From positions 1 through 64,000 of the forward strand of contig NZ_JADKYX010000023.1 of the NCBI RefSeq assembly GCF_016093545.1: a stretch of DNA of 64,000 bases. Reading direction: 5' to 3'. The DNA is from Massilia rhizosphaerae. GTDB taxonomy: Bacteria; Pseudomonadota; Gammaproteobacteria; Burkholderiales; Burkholderiaceae_D. The position numbers were made by a program, and so were the translations under genes. Below the pieces are notes generated by a model. It ran no database searches. It was not told where the DNA came from and was given only the letters and a program-made list of their open reading frames with translations. Shown one piece after another: positions 42,186 to 50,937 of the stretch (its first letter is position 1; each line of letters starts with the position of its first letter).

Positions 42186-43529
42186 TCAGAAGGACGGCTT
42201 CCACGCCAGCACCCGGACGAGGCTGGGCGGGCGCACCGCCTCGCCTTCGCCGTCGACCTGGGACGTGTCCTGCACGAACAGGTCGAGCTCGCCCTTGTCG
42301 CGCCACAGTTCGGTGTCGAACGTCGGCTCCCAGGCGCCGACGGACGCCTCGTCCAGGTCGCGGATCGACCAGGTGGGCCGGTCGAAGTCCGTGATCGTGA
42401 CGACCGACACCTTGTTCCCGCGCTCCGCGTCGCGGAACACGAGCACGCCCGCCGGCCGCGGCCGGGTGCTGTCGATCATGATCTGCGGCCGCGCGATCGG
42501 GATCGCCTTGGTGCCGCCCCCGGCGAGGCTGAACGGCGTGTGCCGGAACCCGAGCGTCGTCACCTGCCAGCCGGCCGCCGTGCGCCGCACGATCCGGTAC
42601 TGGGGCACCCGGCTGTCGCGGTCGCGCCAGTACGTGGCGATGTAGGGCCGGCCGTCGCGGTCGGCCGACATCGAGGTCTGGTTGATCAACTCGCTGCCGG
42701 TCGGGATGCGGACGGCGTATTCCGCAGTCGCGGCGGTGATCGGCAATACGTAGCGTTCGCCATCCGACTTTTCCCAGGTCCGGCCGCCATCGCGCGAACG
42801 GGCATAGGCGAGGTCGTGGTTGCTGCTGACGTCCGGCGATTCGCGCCACACCCAGGACAGGTGGATCGTGCCGCGCCCGTCGACGAACGCCTGCCAGTAC
42901 GCGCTGCGCTCGCCTTCGCCGCTGATCAGGTTGCTGAACAGGCGGTGCCAGGTGCCCGTCCGGACGTCGTAGCGGTTCACCACGAGATTGCCTTCGCCGG
43001 ACGCGCCGTTGCGGAACAAAAACAGCAGATCCCCGTCCGGCATGCGGTGAAATTCCGGATACGTGACGGCGTCCTCGTCCTGTCCGGTCATCGGCTGCCT
43101 GTCGCCCAGCGCCAGGGCGCCGGGACGGACGCTCTTCGCGTAGCGCAGCCGGTTGTCGTGGTGGTCCCAGGCGACGTGCAGGTAGCCGGCGCCGTCGACC
43201 ATGATGCTGATCGTGTTGTGCGCATCGGCCGCATTGCCCTGGTACTGGGTGCGGTGCAGCGTCCAGGCGCGGGTGCCCAGCTTGCGCCGGCCCAGCACGA
43301 CGTAGCGATCGCTGTCGTAGAACGCGATGTATTGCGTGTCGCCGGCCGTGACCAGCGAGTTCTTGCGGAATACGACCGTATTCACCGAGTTGGCGGCCCA
43401 CGCCGGCGCGACGTCGGACAATTGCGGCCGCGCGGTCGGCAACTGGGCGCAGCCGGCGAAGGCGAGCGCCGACACGGTGGCGACGAGCAGTCGCGTGTAA
43501 CGGGTTGGAGCAGGTGTGTCCATGGTCAT
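42186..43529 (-). CDS. BNR-4-type beta-propeller lipoprotein, possible polysaccharide lyase
   Basis: This protein of about 447 residues has a lipoprotein signal peptide with lipobox AFAGC (Cys about 27). The body is a predicted seven-bladed propeller with the BNR_4 hallmarks VNTVVFRKNSLVTAGDTQYI, LHVAWDHHDNRLRYAKSV, TYPEFHRMPDGDLLFLFRNG and INQTSMSADRDGRPYIATYW. Proteins of this group include PL24/PL25-like lyases acting on rhamnose-glucuronate polymers such as ulvan. The His-rich WDHHDNRL and YPEFHR blocks could supply catalytic residues, but activity is inferred. Met at 43523 or 43559 are alternative starts. It lies on the same strand 76 bp downstream of a TBDT. Confidence 0.7.
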   Translation of the reverse strand: MTMDTPAPTRYTRLLVATVSALAFAGCAQLPTARPQLSDVAPAWAANSVNTVVFRKNSLVTAGDTQYIAFYDSDRYVVLGRRKLGTRAWTLHRTQYQGNAADAHNTISIMVDGAGYLHVAWDHHDNRLRYAKSVRPGALALGDRQPMTGQDEDAVTYPEFHRMPDGDLLFLFRNGASGEGNLVVNRYDVRTGTWHRLFSNLISGEGERSAYWQAFVDGRGTIHLSWVWRESPDVSSNHDLAYARSRDGGRTWEKSDGERYVLPITAATAEYAVRIPTGSELINQTSMSADRDGRPYIATYWRDRDSRVPQYRIVRRTAAGWQVTTLGFRHTPFSLAGGGTKAIPIARPQIMIDSTRPRPAGVLVFRDAERGNKVSVVTITDFDRPTWSIRDLDEASVGAWEPTFDTELWRDKGELDLFVQDTSQVDGEGEAVRPPSLVRVLAWKPSF

Positions 43530-43605
43530 GTGGAGGGTGTCGTCGAGGTTCGGGTGCATTGTAGGCGCATCGCATGCCCGGCGACCGCGATCCCGGGCAT
43601 GCCGC

Positions 43606-46554
43606 TCAGAAGAACGTGTAGCGCAGCGAGGCCTGGAACGTGCGGCCGTCGTAGTCGGCGCGGCGCAGCTTGGCCATCGAGCCTTCGTACTCCTGGCGGA
43701 ACGTGTCGGTCAGGTTGAAACCGTCCACGGCCAGCGACAGGTTGTCCGTCAGCTTGTACGACGCCGACAGGTCGAACTGGCCGCGCGCCTTGACCGAGCG
43801 CGCCGCGCCGCTGAACGTGCCGCCGCTGGGCAGGTTGTAGTCGTCGCGGTAGTTATACACGCCGCGCACGCCCCACACCGGCGTCTCGTAGTACAGGATC
43901 AGGTTGGCCGAACGGGGCGAGACGTTGTTCAGGAAGGCCGGCGAGCCGTCCGGCGACTTGCCCTTCGTGCGGGTGTACGAATAGTTGAAGACGCCGCCCA
44001 TGCCGTCGAACGGCGCCGGCAGGAAGTCGAAGGTCTGCTGGACCGTCAGTTCGGCGCCCTCGGCGACCAGGTCGTTCGGCGAGTTGACGGCGCCGTTGAC
44101 GTCGATCGTGTACTTGCCGTTCAGGCCCTTGCCGCTTGGTGCCGCGATGTCGCTGACGCAGCGGTCGCCCACCACGCTCCAGCTGCCCAGGCCGAGGTTG
44201 TAGCCGTTGGACGGGCACAGCATCGCATCGCGGTTTTCGCCGACGATCATGCCGTGGATCTTCTTGCGGTACACGGCCAGGCCGATCAGGCCGTTCGGGC
44301 GGTTATAGTATTCGAGCGACAGGTCCTGCGAATCGGACGTGTACGGCGTGATGTTCACGCGCCCCAGGCTGACGGAGAAGCCGCCGTTCACCGCGTCTTC
44401 CACGACGGTCGTCGAGATCGGCGAGATATCGCGCGGATTCGGCCGGATGAACGTCTTGTAGTTGCCGTAGCGGAGAACCAGCTTGCTGGTCAGGTCGGCG
44501 GCCAGCAGCATCGACGGCAGGTTGTTCTTGTAGGTCGTCTCCTTGGTATTGGTGTGGAACGTGGCGGTGGCGCCCGTGCCCGTGCGGTCCATCGAGACGA
44601 CGGTCTGCTTCGTCTCCTCGTGGCGGACGCCGATGTGGCCGCGCACGCGGATGCCGGCGATCTTGCCGTCCAGCTTGCCCATCAGGTAGAGCGCCTTGAT
44701 GTCGTCGTCCACGCTGAAGTTGTTGCTGGTGAAGCCGCCGTCGGCCGGATCGTTGACCCAGCCGCTCGCGGTGCGCATCAGGTTGGCGGCGATGGTCGGC
44801 TGCAAGGTCGAGCTGGCGAGGTCGTAGTTCACCGTCTGCCAGTTGGTCAGGTAGTTGCCGGCGTTACCGCCGAAGAAGTCGTGGGCGAACGCGCTCGGCA
44901 CGACGAAGTCCGTGCTGATCTTGCTGTAGTCGATGCCCGCGGCGCTGGAGCGGTAGGCGCGCGAGTCGTACGTGTTCTTGTTGTACTGGGCGCCGCCCTG
45001 TACCGATTCGAGCCAGCTCATGTCGAGGAAACGTTCGGCGTCCAGGCGCAATGCCTTGACGCGGTTGTCGGCGTAGTTGTCCGAACCGGCCACGATGAAC
45101 ACGTCGCCGGTGGCGTTGGTGACGGTCGGCGTGTTGCCGGTGCCGCCCCAGGTCCATGGGCCCGTCAGCTGCGCGGCGCCCAGCGCCGGCGCGCTCTGGT
45201 CGAAGCCCATCGTGAAATTGTCCAGCCCGCTGGACAGGCCGACGCGGCCCGTGATGCCGTTGCCCGCGCCGCCCGCGCCCAGGGCCTTGGCGGTGTTGCG
45301 CACGTCGAGCTGTCCCTGGTAGCCGTAGTTGGTGGCCTTGGACAGCACGCCGGCCGTCTCGATGCGCCAGTCGTCGTTGGTGAACGTTCCCTTCAGGTTC
45401 AGGCCGTCCGCCTTCTGCTGGAACGGCTGCTTGCGCATCGAGCCGAACACGCGCGGGTTCGTGAACTTGTAGTCCATCGTGTAGTAGCGCCCGTCGGACA
45501 GCTTGACCGGGGCCGCAGTCGGATCGAGGATGGTGTTGGCGTCGCGGTAGTCGATGTCCAGGATGTCGAGCGCGGTGCCCTTCATCTCGCGGTCGGTGAA
45601 GAAGTAGGTGCCACCCACCTTGACGTGCGGCGACACCTTGAATTCGGCGCCGAACGCGCCCGACGTCAGCGTGCCGTCGTTGACCTGCGCCGCCTGGCGG
45701 ATGTCGGTGGGCGCCGTGACGCCGGCGTTGGAGAGGGCGCCCGTGCCGCCCGGCGCGGCCACGCACGGGGAGGGCTGGCCCGCGCAGCTCGACGCGTAAT
45801 AGTCCTTGTAGCGGTTCAGGAAGTCCGGCGTCGTGGCCGGGTTGAGCTGGGTGAACTGGTTGATGTACAGCGAGTCGCGGCGGAACTTTTCCTTCTTGCG
45901 CGACAGGTTGGCGAATACGCCCAGCCTGCCGTCCAGGTATCTTTTCGCCACGTTCAGCGACAGCTTGGGAGAAGTGTAGTTGCCGAGCGTGTCGTGCTCC
46001 GCCGTGACCTTGACGGACGCGCCTTCCTTGCGCGAGAGCGCGGGCGCGATGACCATGTCGATATTCCCCGCGATGCCGCCGCTCTGTTCCGCCGCGGAGA
46101 CCGATTTGATGACGGTGAACGCACTGAAGATGTCGGAATCGAAAGCGCCCATCGGCGTGGCGCCGCCCAGCACGGGCGCGGCGAAGTCCATGCCGTTCAT
46201 CGTGACCTTGGCGAAGGCGCTGGGCAGGCCGCGCAGGTTGACGGAGGCGCTGCGGCCGTCTTCCTCGCGATTGACCTGGATGCCGGGAATGCGCTGCAGG
46301 GCCTCCCCCACATTGAGGTCGGGGAAGCGGTCGCCTTCGGCCGAAATGCTGTCCGACACGCCGATGTTCTGCCGCTTCATGATGAGGGCGTCGGTATAGC
46401 TCTTCCTGTAGCCGGTCACCACCACCTGGCTGGCCGCCGCCGCCGGCGCGTCGCCGGCCGTGTCCTGCGCGTGCGCGAACGCGGGAATGCACATGGCGGG
46501 TACGACCATGCAGCCGAGCCGCCGGGCGCGGCTCATCTTTTTCAGTGTCTCCAT
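43606..46554 (-). CDS. TonB-dependent receptor, carbohydrate-type
   Basis: The 982-residue receptor has a signal peptide ending FAHAQ-DT and a plug with VVVTGYRKSYTDALIMKRQN, SISAEGDRFPDLNVGEALQR, IPGIQVNREEDGRSASVNLR and GLPSAFAKVTMNGMDFA. This is the TIGR01782-like (Xanthomonas/Caulobacter) subgroup associated with plant sugars. The barrel ends with ASLRYTFF. It probably serves oligosaccharides generated by the adjoining BNR-type lipoprotein and the exported PL22-like lyase encoded across the divergent promoter. A GACAACGTTGTC palindrome lies 54 bp upstream of the start. A ligand cannot be assigned from sequence alone. Confidence 0.92.
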   Translation of the reverse strand: METLKKMSRARRLGCMVVPAMCIPAFAHAQDTAGDAPAAAASQVVVTGYRKSYTDALIMKRQNIGVSDSISAEGDRFPDLNVGEALQRIPGIQVNREEDGRSASVNLRGLPSAFAKVTMNGMDFAAPVLGGATPMGAFDSDIFSAFTVIKSVSAAEQSGGIAGNIDMVIAPALSRKEGASVKVTAEHDTLGNYTSPKLSLNVAKRYLDGRLGVFANLSRKKEKFRRDSLYINQFTQLNPATTPDFLNRYKDYYASSCAGQPSPCVAAPGGTGALSNAGVTAPTDIRQAAQVNDGTLTSGAFGAEFKVSPHVKVGGTYFFTDREMKGTALDILDIDYRDANTILDPTAAPVKLSDGRYYTMDYKFTNPRVFGSMRKQPFQQKADGLNLKGTFTNDDWRIETAGVLSKATNYGYQGQLDVRNTAKALGAGGAGNGITGRVGLSSGLDNFTMGFDQSAPALGAAQLTGPWTWGGTGNTPTVTNATGDVFIVAGSDNYADNRVKALRLDAERFLDMSWLESVQGGAQYNKNTYDSRAYRSSAAGIDYSKISTDFVVPSAFAHDFFGGNAGNYLTNWQTVNYDLASSTLQPTIAANLMRTASGWVNDPADGGFTSNNFSVDDDIKALYLMGKLDGKIAGIRVRGHIGVRHEETKQTVVSMDRTGTGATATFHTNTKETTYKNNLPSMLLAADLTSKLVLRYGNYKTFIRPNPRDISPISTTVVEDAVNGGFSVSLGRVNITPYTSDSQDLSLEYYNRPNGLIGLAVYRKKIHGMIVGENRDAMLCPSNGYNLGLGSWSVVGDRCVSDIAAPSGKGLNGKYTIDVNGAVNSPNDLVAEGAELTVQQTFDFLPAPFDGMGGVFNYSYTRTKGKSPDGSPAFLNNVSPRSANLILYYETPVWGVRGVYNYRDDYNLPSGGTFSGAARSVKARGQFDLSASYKLTDNLSLAVDGFNLTDTFRQEYEGSMAKLRRADYDGRTFQASLRYTFF

Positions 46555-47100
46555 CTTTTTATCGCCTTATCAAAGTAGTGGGCTTCAAACCGGTGGTCTT
46601 TGTGTGGGACAACGTTGTCTCAACGGCGCGATAGTACTGCGATCGCAGGCAGGCAGCTATCGTCCCGGCAGGCGGATCGGTTCCGGGAACAGGGAAAAGC
46701 GTGAAAGTGGCCGGACCGGTTGAGGAGACGCAGACGCTCCGTTACGGCCGCGACGGGAATTGGCATGACCAATACACTGCGCGGCGCGGCGTGCGGAGCG
46801 CGTGCGGGAGCAATATCAATATGCGTCAACGTCATCGAAAATCGTCTATCTAACGTCATCCGTGGTGAGTACGCGCCGATGCGGCGACGGGTAAAGCATT
46901 GAGCATCGCGGGCCTGCGGTCGCGCCAGACCGTCGCCTTCCGCAGAGCTCGGCAAGGTGCGATCAAGTTGATGAGTGTTTACGCAATGGCCGGACATGCA
47001 GAGGCCGTCGCAATCACGTTTCTGAGCACTTCCGCACGGCAAGGCACTCCATAATTGGCGTCGGCAGTTTTCTTTTTCGACGACATCGCATGGAGTATTC
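46555..47100. other. 546-bp divergent intergenic region
   Basis: It separates the leftward TBDT from the rightward PL22-like gene. Apart from the palindrome at 46608-46619 and a 9-bp direct repeat AACGTCATC (46828-46836 and 46852-46860), I find no gene. A 165-codon minus-strand frame over 46620-47117 overlaps the PL22 start and has no family signature. Confidence 0.55.
46608..46619. promoter_or_regulatory. GACAACGTTGTC palindrome upstream of the TBDT
   Basis: A perfect 12-bp palindrome with a central AACGTT lies 54 bp upstream of the TBDT start. Flanking bases extend it partly (TGG...TCA). The form fits LacI-family operators used before TonB receptors in xanthomonads and Caulobacter (from memory). 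Confidence 0.6.
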
Positions 47101-48453
47101 ATGTTCAGGTCCCGCACGTTGCGCGCGTTGGTGTTTCTGGCCGTTGCCGGTAGCGGAGGTCAGGCGTGCGCCGCTTCGATCCCGTCCACCTGGGTCGACA
47201 AGGACACGGGCCACCGCGTCTGGCGCCTGACGCCGGAACCGGGTTCGGCGTCGCTGTATTTCAACGTCACCGCGATCAGTCCGGACGGCAGGTGGATGGT
47301 GTACAACGCCCCCGACGGCATCCACGGCCTGGACCTGGGCACCCGCAAGACCAAGCTGCTGGTGCCGAACGGCGGCGACCGCATGGCGGCGCGCACGATC
47401 GCGGTGGGCCGCAAGACCAATGCCGTGTTCTACCTGAGCGACGATCCGGCGACGAAGGTCACCTCGATCAACCGGGTCGATTTCGATACCGGCGCGCGGC
47501 AAAAACTGGTCGACGTCCCGGCCGGCTACAAGATCGACAGCATCAACGCCGACGAGACGCTGGCGGCCGGGACGTACGAAGTGCGCCGCGCAGCGCGGGC
47601 GCGCCAGGACGCGCCGGGCGGTCCGCTCGACCAGCCCCGCAACAAGGGCGAGATGATGGAGCGGCGCCTGGCCGCGCGCATTCCGATGGTGCTGTTCGCG
47701 CTCGACCTGAAGAGCGGGAAGGAGACCAGGCTGCTGCAATCGACCGACTGGATCAATCACCTGCTGTTCTCGCCGACCGACCCGAAGCTGCTGATGTATT
47801 GCCATGAAGGGCCCTGGCAAAAAGTCGACCGCATCTGGACCATCCGCACGGACGGCTCGGCGAATACGCTGATCCATCGCCGGACGATGGCCATGGAAAT
47901 CGCGGGGCACGAGTTCTGGGGACGGGACGGCAAGACGGTCTGGTACGACTGGCAGTATCCGAAGGGCGCGAGCTTCTATGTGGCCGGCCGCGATCTCGCG
48001 ACCGGCCGCCGCACCGCTTATCATCTCGAGCGCAACGACTGGTCGATCCATTTCAACGTGTCCAGCGACGGCAGCCTGTTCGCGGGCGACGGCGGCGATC
48101 CGGGCCAGGTGGCGCATGCGCCGGACGGCGAGTGGATCGTGCTGCTGCGGCCCCAGTCGGTCCTGGGACAGGGCGCCATCGACGACAAGGATTTCTGGCA
48201 GCCGGGCGTGTTCAAGCCGGAACGGCTGGTGAACATGGCGCACCACGACTATCACCTGGAGCCGAACATCCGCTTCACGCCCGACCGGAAGATGGTGGTG
48301 TTCCGCACCAATATGTTCGGACCCACCTATGTGCTGGGCGTCGAGGTGGAGAAGGCGGCCGCCGGTGCGACCGACGTGATGTCGACGCCGGAGCTGGCGC
48401 GCAAATTCAAGCCGCAGGAGCCCGTCGCCACGAACGTCAAAGCGGCGAAGTAG
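47101..48453 (+). CDS. oligogalacturonate lyase-like protein (PL22), exported
   Basis: This 450-residue protein has a predicted signal peptide (MFRSRTLRALVFLAVAGSGG, cleavage near ACAA-SI). The propeller matches Erwinia/Yersinia Ogl blocks: LLMYCHEGPWQKVDRIWTI, AGHEFWGRDGKTVWYDW, SSDGSLFAGDGGDPG and the His-rich MAHHDYHLEPNIRFTPD, which likely provides metal ligands. PL22 enzymes cleave unsaturated digalacturonate to 5-keto-4-deoxyuronate units. The known enterobacterial enzymes are cytoplasmic; a signal peptide here suggests periplasmic action, perhaps on rhamnogalacturonan or ulvan fragments. It diverges from the TBDT/BNR pair. Confidence 0.82.
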   Translation: MFRSRTLRALVFLAVAGSGGQACAASIPSTWVDKDTGHRVWRLTPEPGSASLYFNVTAISPDGRWMVYNAPDGIHGLDLGTRKTKLLVPNGGDRMAARTIAVGRKTNAVFYLSDDPATKVTSINRVDFDTGARQKLVDVPAGYKIDSINADETLAAGTYEVRRAARARQDAPGGPLDQPRNKGEMMERRLAARIPMVLFALDLKSGKETRLLQSTDWINHLLFSPTDPKLLMYCHEGPWQKVDRIWTIRTDGSANTLIHRRTMAMEIAGHEFWGRDGKTVWYDWQYPKGASFYVAGRDLATGRRTAYHLERNDWSIHFNVSSDGSLFAGDGGDPGQVAHAPDGEWIVLLRPQSVLGQGAIDDKDFWQPGVFKPERLVNMAHHDYHLEPNIRFTPDRKMVVFRTNMFGPTYVLGVEVEKAAAGATDVMSTPELARKFKPQEPVATNVKAAK

Positions 48454-48522
48454 CCCCGGGCCGATGGTACAATCTTTCAACGCGGCAGCCACCGACCGGC
48501 GGCCGTTTTCCCTGAAAGAGCC

Positions 48523-49578
48523 ATGCCCAAAAAAGACGCCCGACCCGAGTCCGCCACCGCACCCGCATCGCAGCGCCGCCTGCAAATGGCCGACGTGGCG
48601 CGCCTGGCCGGTGTCGCGACGTCGACGGTGTCGCGCGCGCTCAACGGCAGCCCGCTGGTCAACGAGGAGACGCGCGAGCGCATCCTCGAGCTGGCGCGCT
48701 CGCTCAACTACACGATCAACGTCGGCGCGAAGAACCTCCGCCAGGGGCACAACCGCACGATCGCGGTCGTGATTCCGTACGACGAGGAGAGCCGCCAGCA
48801 CCTGTCGGATCCGTTCTTCCTCAGCATGCTGGGCACCCTGGCCGACGCGTTGACGGACCGCGGCTTCGACATGCTCGTTGCGCGCGTGAGCTCGCAGCAC
48901 CTGGACGCGGCCGCGCATTACTACGAGACGGGCGTGGCGCTGGGCATCATCCTGATCGGCCAGTGGCGCCACCACGACCAGTTGAACCAGCTGGCCGCGC
49001 GCCGCGTGCCGCTCGTCGTGTGGGGCGCGAAGATGGACCAGCAGCTGTATTGCACGGTCGGCAGCGACAACGTGCATGGCGGCGACCTGGCCGTCAGCCA
49101 CCTGGTTTCTCTCGGCCGGCGCCGCATCGCCTTCATCGGCGACGTCAAGTTCCCGGAAGTGGCGCAGCGCTACGACGGCTACCGCGCGGCGCTGGCGCGC
49201 GCCGGCATCGCGTTCGACCCGGCGCTGCAGGTGACCGTCCCGTTCAATGCGGACGATTGCCGGCGCGCCGTCCAGCAGATGGTCGAGGCGAAGCTCGACT
49301 TCGACGCCATCTTCGTCGTCAGCGACCTGCTGGCGATGACCGTCATTAACACCTTGCGCGACTACGGGCGCGACGTCCCGGGCGACGTGCCGGTGGTCGG
49401 GTTCGACGACATCGCGCCCGCGTCGTACTTCCACCCGCCGCTGACGACGGTCCACCAGAGCATCGAGGATGCCGGCTCGGCGATGGTGGAATCGCTGCTG
49501 GCGCAGATCGCGGGCGAGGCCGCGCCGCCGCGCTTGCTGGCGACGCGCCTGGTCGTGCGCGGCAGCAGCGCCGCCTGA
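48523..49578 (+). CDS. LacI-family repressor of the sucrose/raffinose locus
   Basis: This 351-residue protein has an N-terminal HTH at about residues 22-46 (MADVARLAGVATSTVSRALN) and a CcpA/GalR-like sensor domain. The sensor includes TIAVVIPYDEESRQHLSDPF, GSDNVHGGDLAVSHLVSLGR, VVGFDDIAPASYFHPPLTTV and the closing HQSIEDAGSAMVESLL. It converges with the sugar permease gene (6 bp gap) and resembles SuxR of the Xanthomonas sux locus in context. It is the best local candidate to bind the TTRCAATCGATTGCAA-like motif found in front of GH32, the TBDT and the amylosucrase gene. A sucrose- or fructose-related effector is inferred. Confidence 0.85.
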   Translation: MPKKDARPESATAPASQRRLQMADVARLAGVATSTVSRALNGSPLVNEETRERILELARSLNYTINVGAKNLRQGHNRTIAVVIPYDEESRQHLSDPFFLSMLGTLADALTDRGFDMLVARVSSQHLDAAAHYYETGVALGIILIGQWRHHDQLNQLAARRVPLVVWGAKMDQQLYCTVGSDNVHGGDLAVSHLVSLGRRRIAFIGDVKFPEVAQRYDGYRAALARAGIAFDPALQVTVPFNADDCRRAVQQMVEAKLDFDAIFVVSDLLAMTVINTLRDYGRDVPGDVPVVGFDDIAPASYFHPPLTTVHQSIEDAGSAMVESLLAQIAGEAAPPRLLATRLVVRGSSAA

Positions 49579-49584
49579 CCGCCC

Positions 49585-50937
49585 TCAGGACAGCTTGTCG
49601 CCGGTGAGCAGCGCGTTCGATGCGGGCGCCTTGCCGGGCACGCCCACGAACAGCGTGGCGACGGCCGCGCCGAGCAGCAGCACGCCGGCCAGCGCCACGA
49701 CGTGGCCCGGATCGCCGTTCAGCCAGCCGTGATAGATGAAGGGTAGCGTCACGCCCTGGATCAGCATCGGGATCACGATGAACATATTGAAGATGCCCAT
49801 GTAGACGCCCGTGCGCTCCGGCGGGATCGACCCGGCCAGCATGACGTACGGGTTGCCCATGATGCTGGCCCAGCCCAGGCCCACGCCGACCATCGGCACG
49901 AACAGCATCGCCTTCGTCGTGATCGCCGGCAGCGCCAGCATCGCGACGCCGGCCGCGCACAGGCAAATCGCATGCATGATTTTCGGGCCGAAGCGGCGCG
50001 TCAGCGGGATCATCGCGAACGCGCCGAGGAAGGCGACCGTGTTCGAGAAGCCGCCGATCTGGCCGTTGACGAGGACGGCGTCGCGGAAGCCGTCCGAGTT
50101 CGGGTTCGCCGTGTGGAACAGGGTGCGGCCGATCATCAAGGTGAGGAATTGCCAGTAGCACGCCATGCCGTACCACTGCAGGAGCTTCATCAGCGCCAGC
50201 TGGCGCATCGCGCGCGGCATCTCGACGATGGCGTCCCACACCTCGCGCAGGCTGGCGCCCAACGACATCGGCTTCGCATCGAGCTCCGCCCGCTGCTCCT
50301 TCGTGAGCGGCAGTTCGGGCACGCGCAGGATCGACCACAGGATCGTCGTCAGCGACAGCACGGCGCCGATCAGGAAGGTGATGCGCGTGATCACCGGGAT
50401 GTGGTTGCCGTCGACCGCGTACTGGCTCATCCCGAAGTAGACCATGATCGACGGCGTCAGGTAGGACAGCATCTGCGCGAGGCCCGTGAACGCGCTCTGC
50501 GTGAGGAAGCCGATCGAATGCTGGCGGCTGTCCAGGCGGTCGCTGACGTAGGCGCGGTACGGCTCCATCGTCACGTTATTGCCGGCGTCGAGCATCCACA
50601 GCAGGGCGGCGGCGGCCCACAAGGTGGGGCTGTACGGCATCGCCAGCAGGCCCAGGCTGCAGATGATCGCGCCGACGAGGAAGTAGGGCGTGCGCCGGCC
50701 CAGGCGCGAATGGGTGCGGTCGCTCATCGCGCCGATCAGCGGCTGCACGAGCAGGCCCGTGATCGGCCCGGCGAGCCACAGCAGGGGCATGCTGGCCTCG
50801 GAGGCGCCGAGGTAGCTGTAGATGGCGCTGACGTTGCTTTGCTGGAGGCCGAAACTGAATTGCAGGCCGAAGAAGCCCAGGTTCATTTCGAGGATCTGGC
50901 GCAGGCTGAGGCGCGGTTTGGTATGGACGTTGTTCAT
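49585..50937 (-). CDS. SUT/SuxB-like sucrose-type MFS permease
   Basis: The 450-residue, 12-segment permease starts MNNVHTKPRLSLRQILEMNL. It has the sucrose-symporter-like blocks FGLQFSFGLQQSNVSAIYSY, PLLWLAGPITGLLVQPLIGA, MSDRTHSRLGRRTPYFL and LDAGNNVTMEPYRAYVSD. These are shared by plant SUT sucrose carriers and the inner-membrane SuxB-type transporters in proteobacterial TBDT loci. It would carry sucrose, raffinose or related sugars into the cytoplasm after TBDT import. The ATG overlaps the GH32 stop by 4 bp (ATGA), so the two are translationally coupled. I take the start at 50937 because upstream codons belong to GH32 in another frame. Confidence 0.88.
   Translation of the reverse strand: MNNVHTKPRLSLRQILEMNLGFFGLQFSFGLQQSNVSAIYSYLGASEASMPLLWLAGPITGLLVQPLIGAMSDRTHSRLGRRTPYFLVGAIICSLGLLAMPYSPTLWAAAALLWMLDAGNNVTMEPYRAYVSDRLDSRQHSIGFLTQSAFTGLAQMLSYLTPSIMVYFGMSQYAVDGNHIPVITRITFLIGAVLSLTTILWSILRVPELPLTKEQRAELDAKPMSLGASLREVWDAIVEMPRAMRQLALMKLLQWYGMACYWQFLTLMIGRTLFHTANPNSDGFRDAVLVNGQIGGFSNTVAFLGAFAMIPLTRRFGPKIMHAICLCAAGVAMLALPAITTKAMLFVPMVGVGLGWASIMGNPYVMLAGSIPPERTGVYMGIFNMFIVIPMLIQGVTLPFIYHGWLNGDPGHVVALAGVLLLGAAVATLFVGVPGKAPASNALLTGDKLS

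Noticed and set aside
46620..47117. A 165-codon minus-strand frame in the TBDT/PL22 gap
   Set aside because: It overlaps the PL22 start, has no recognisable family and no ribosome site, and its composition is that of noncoding DNA.
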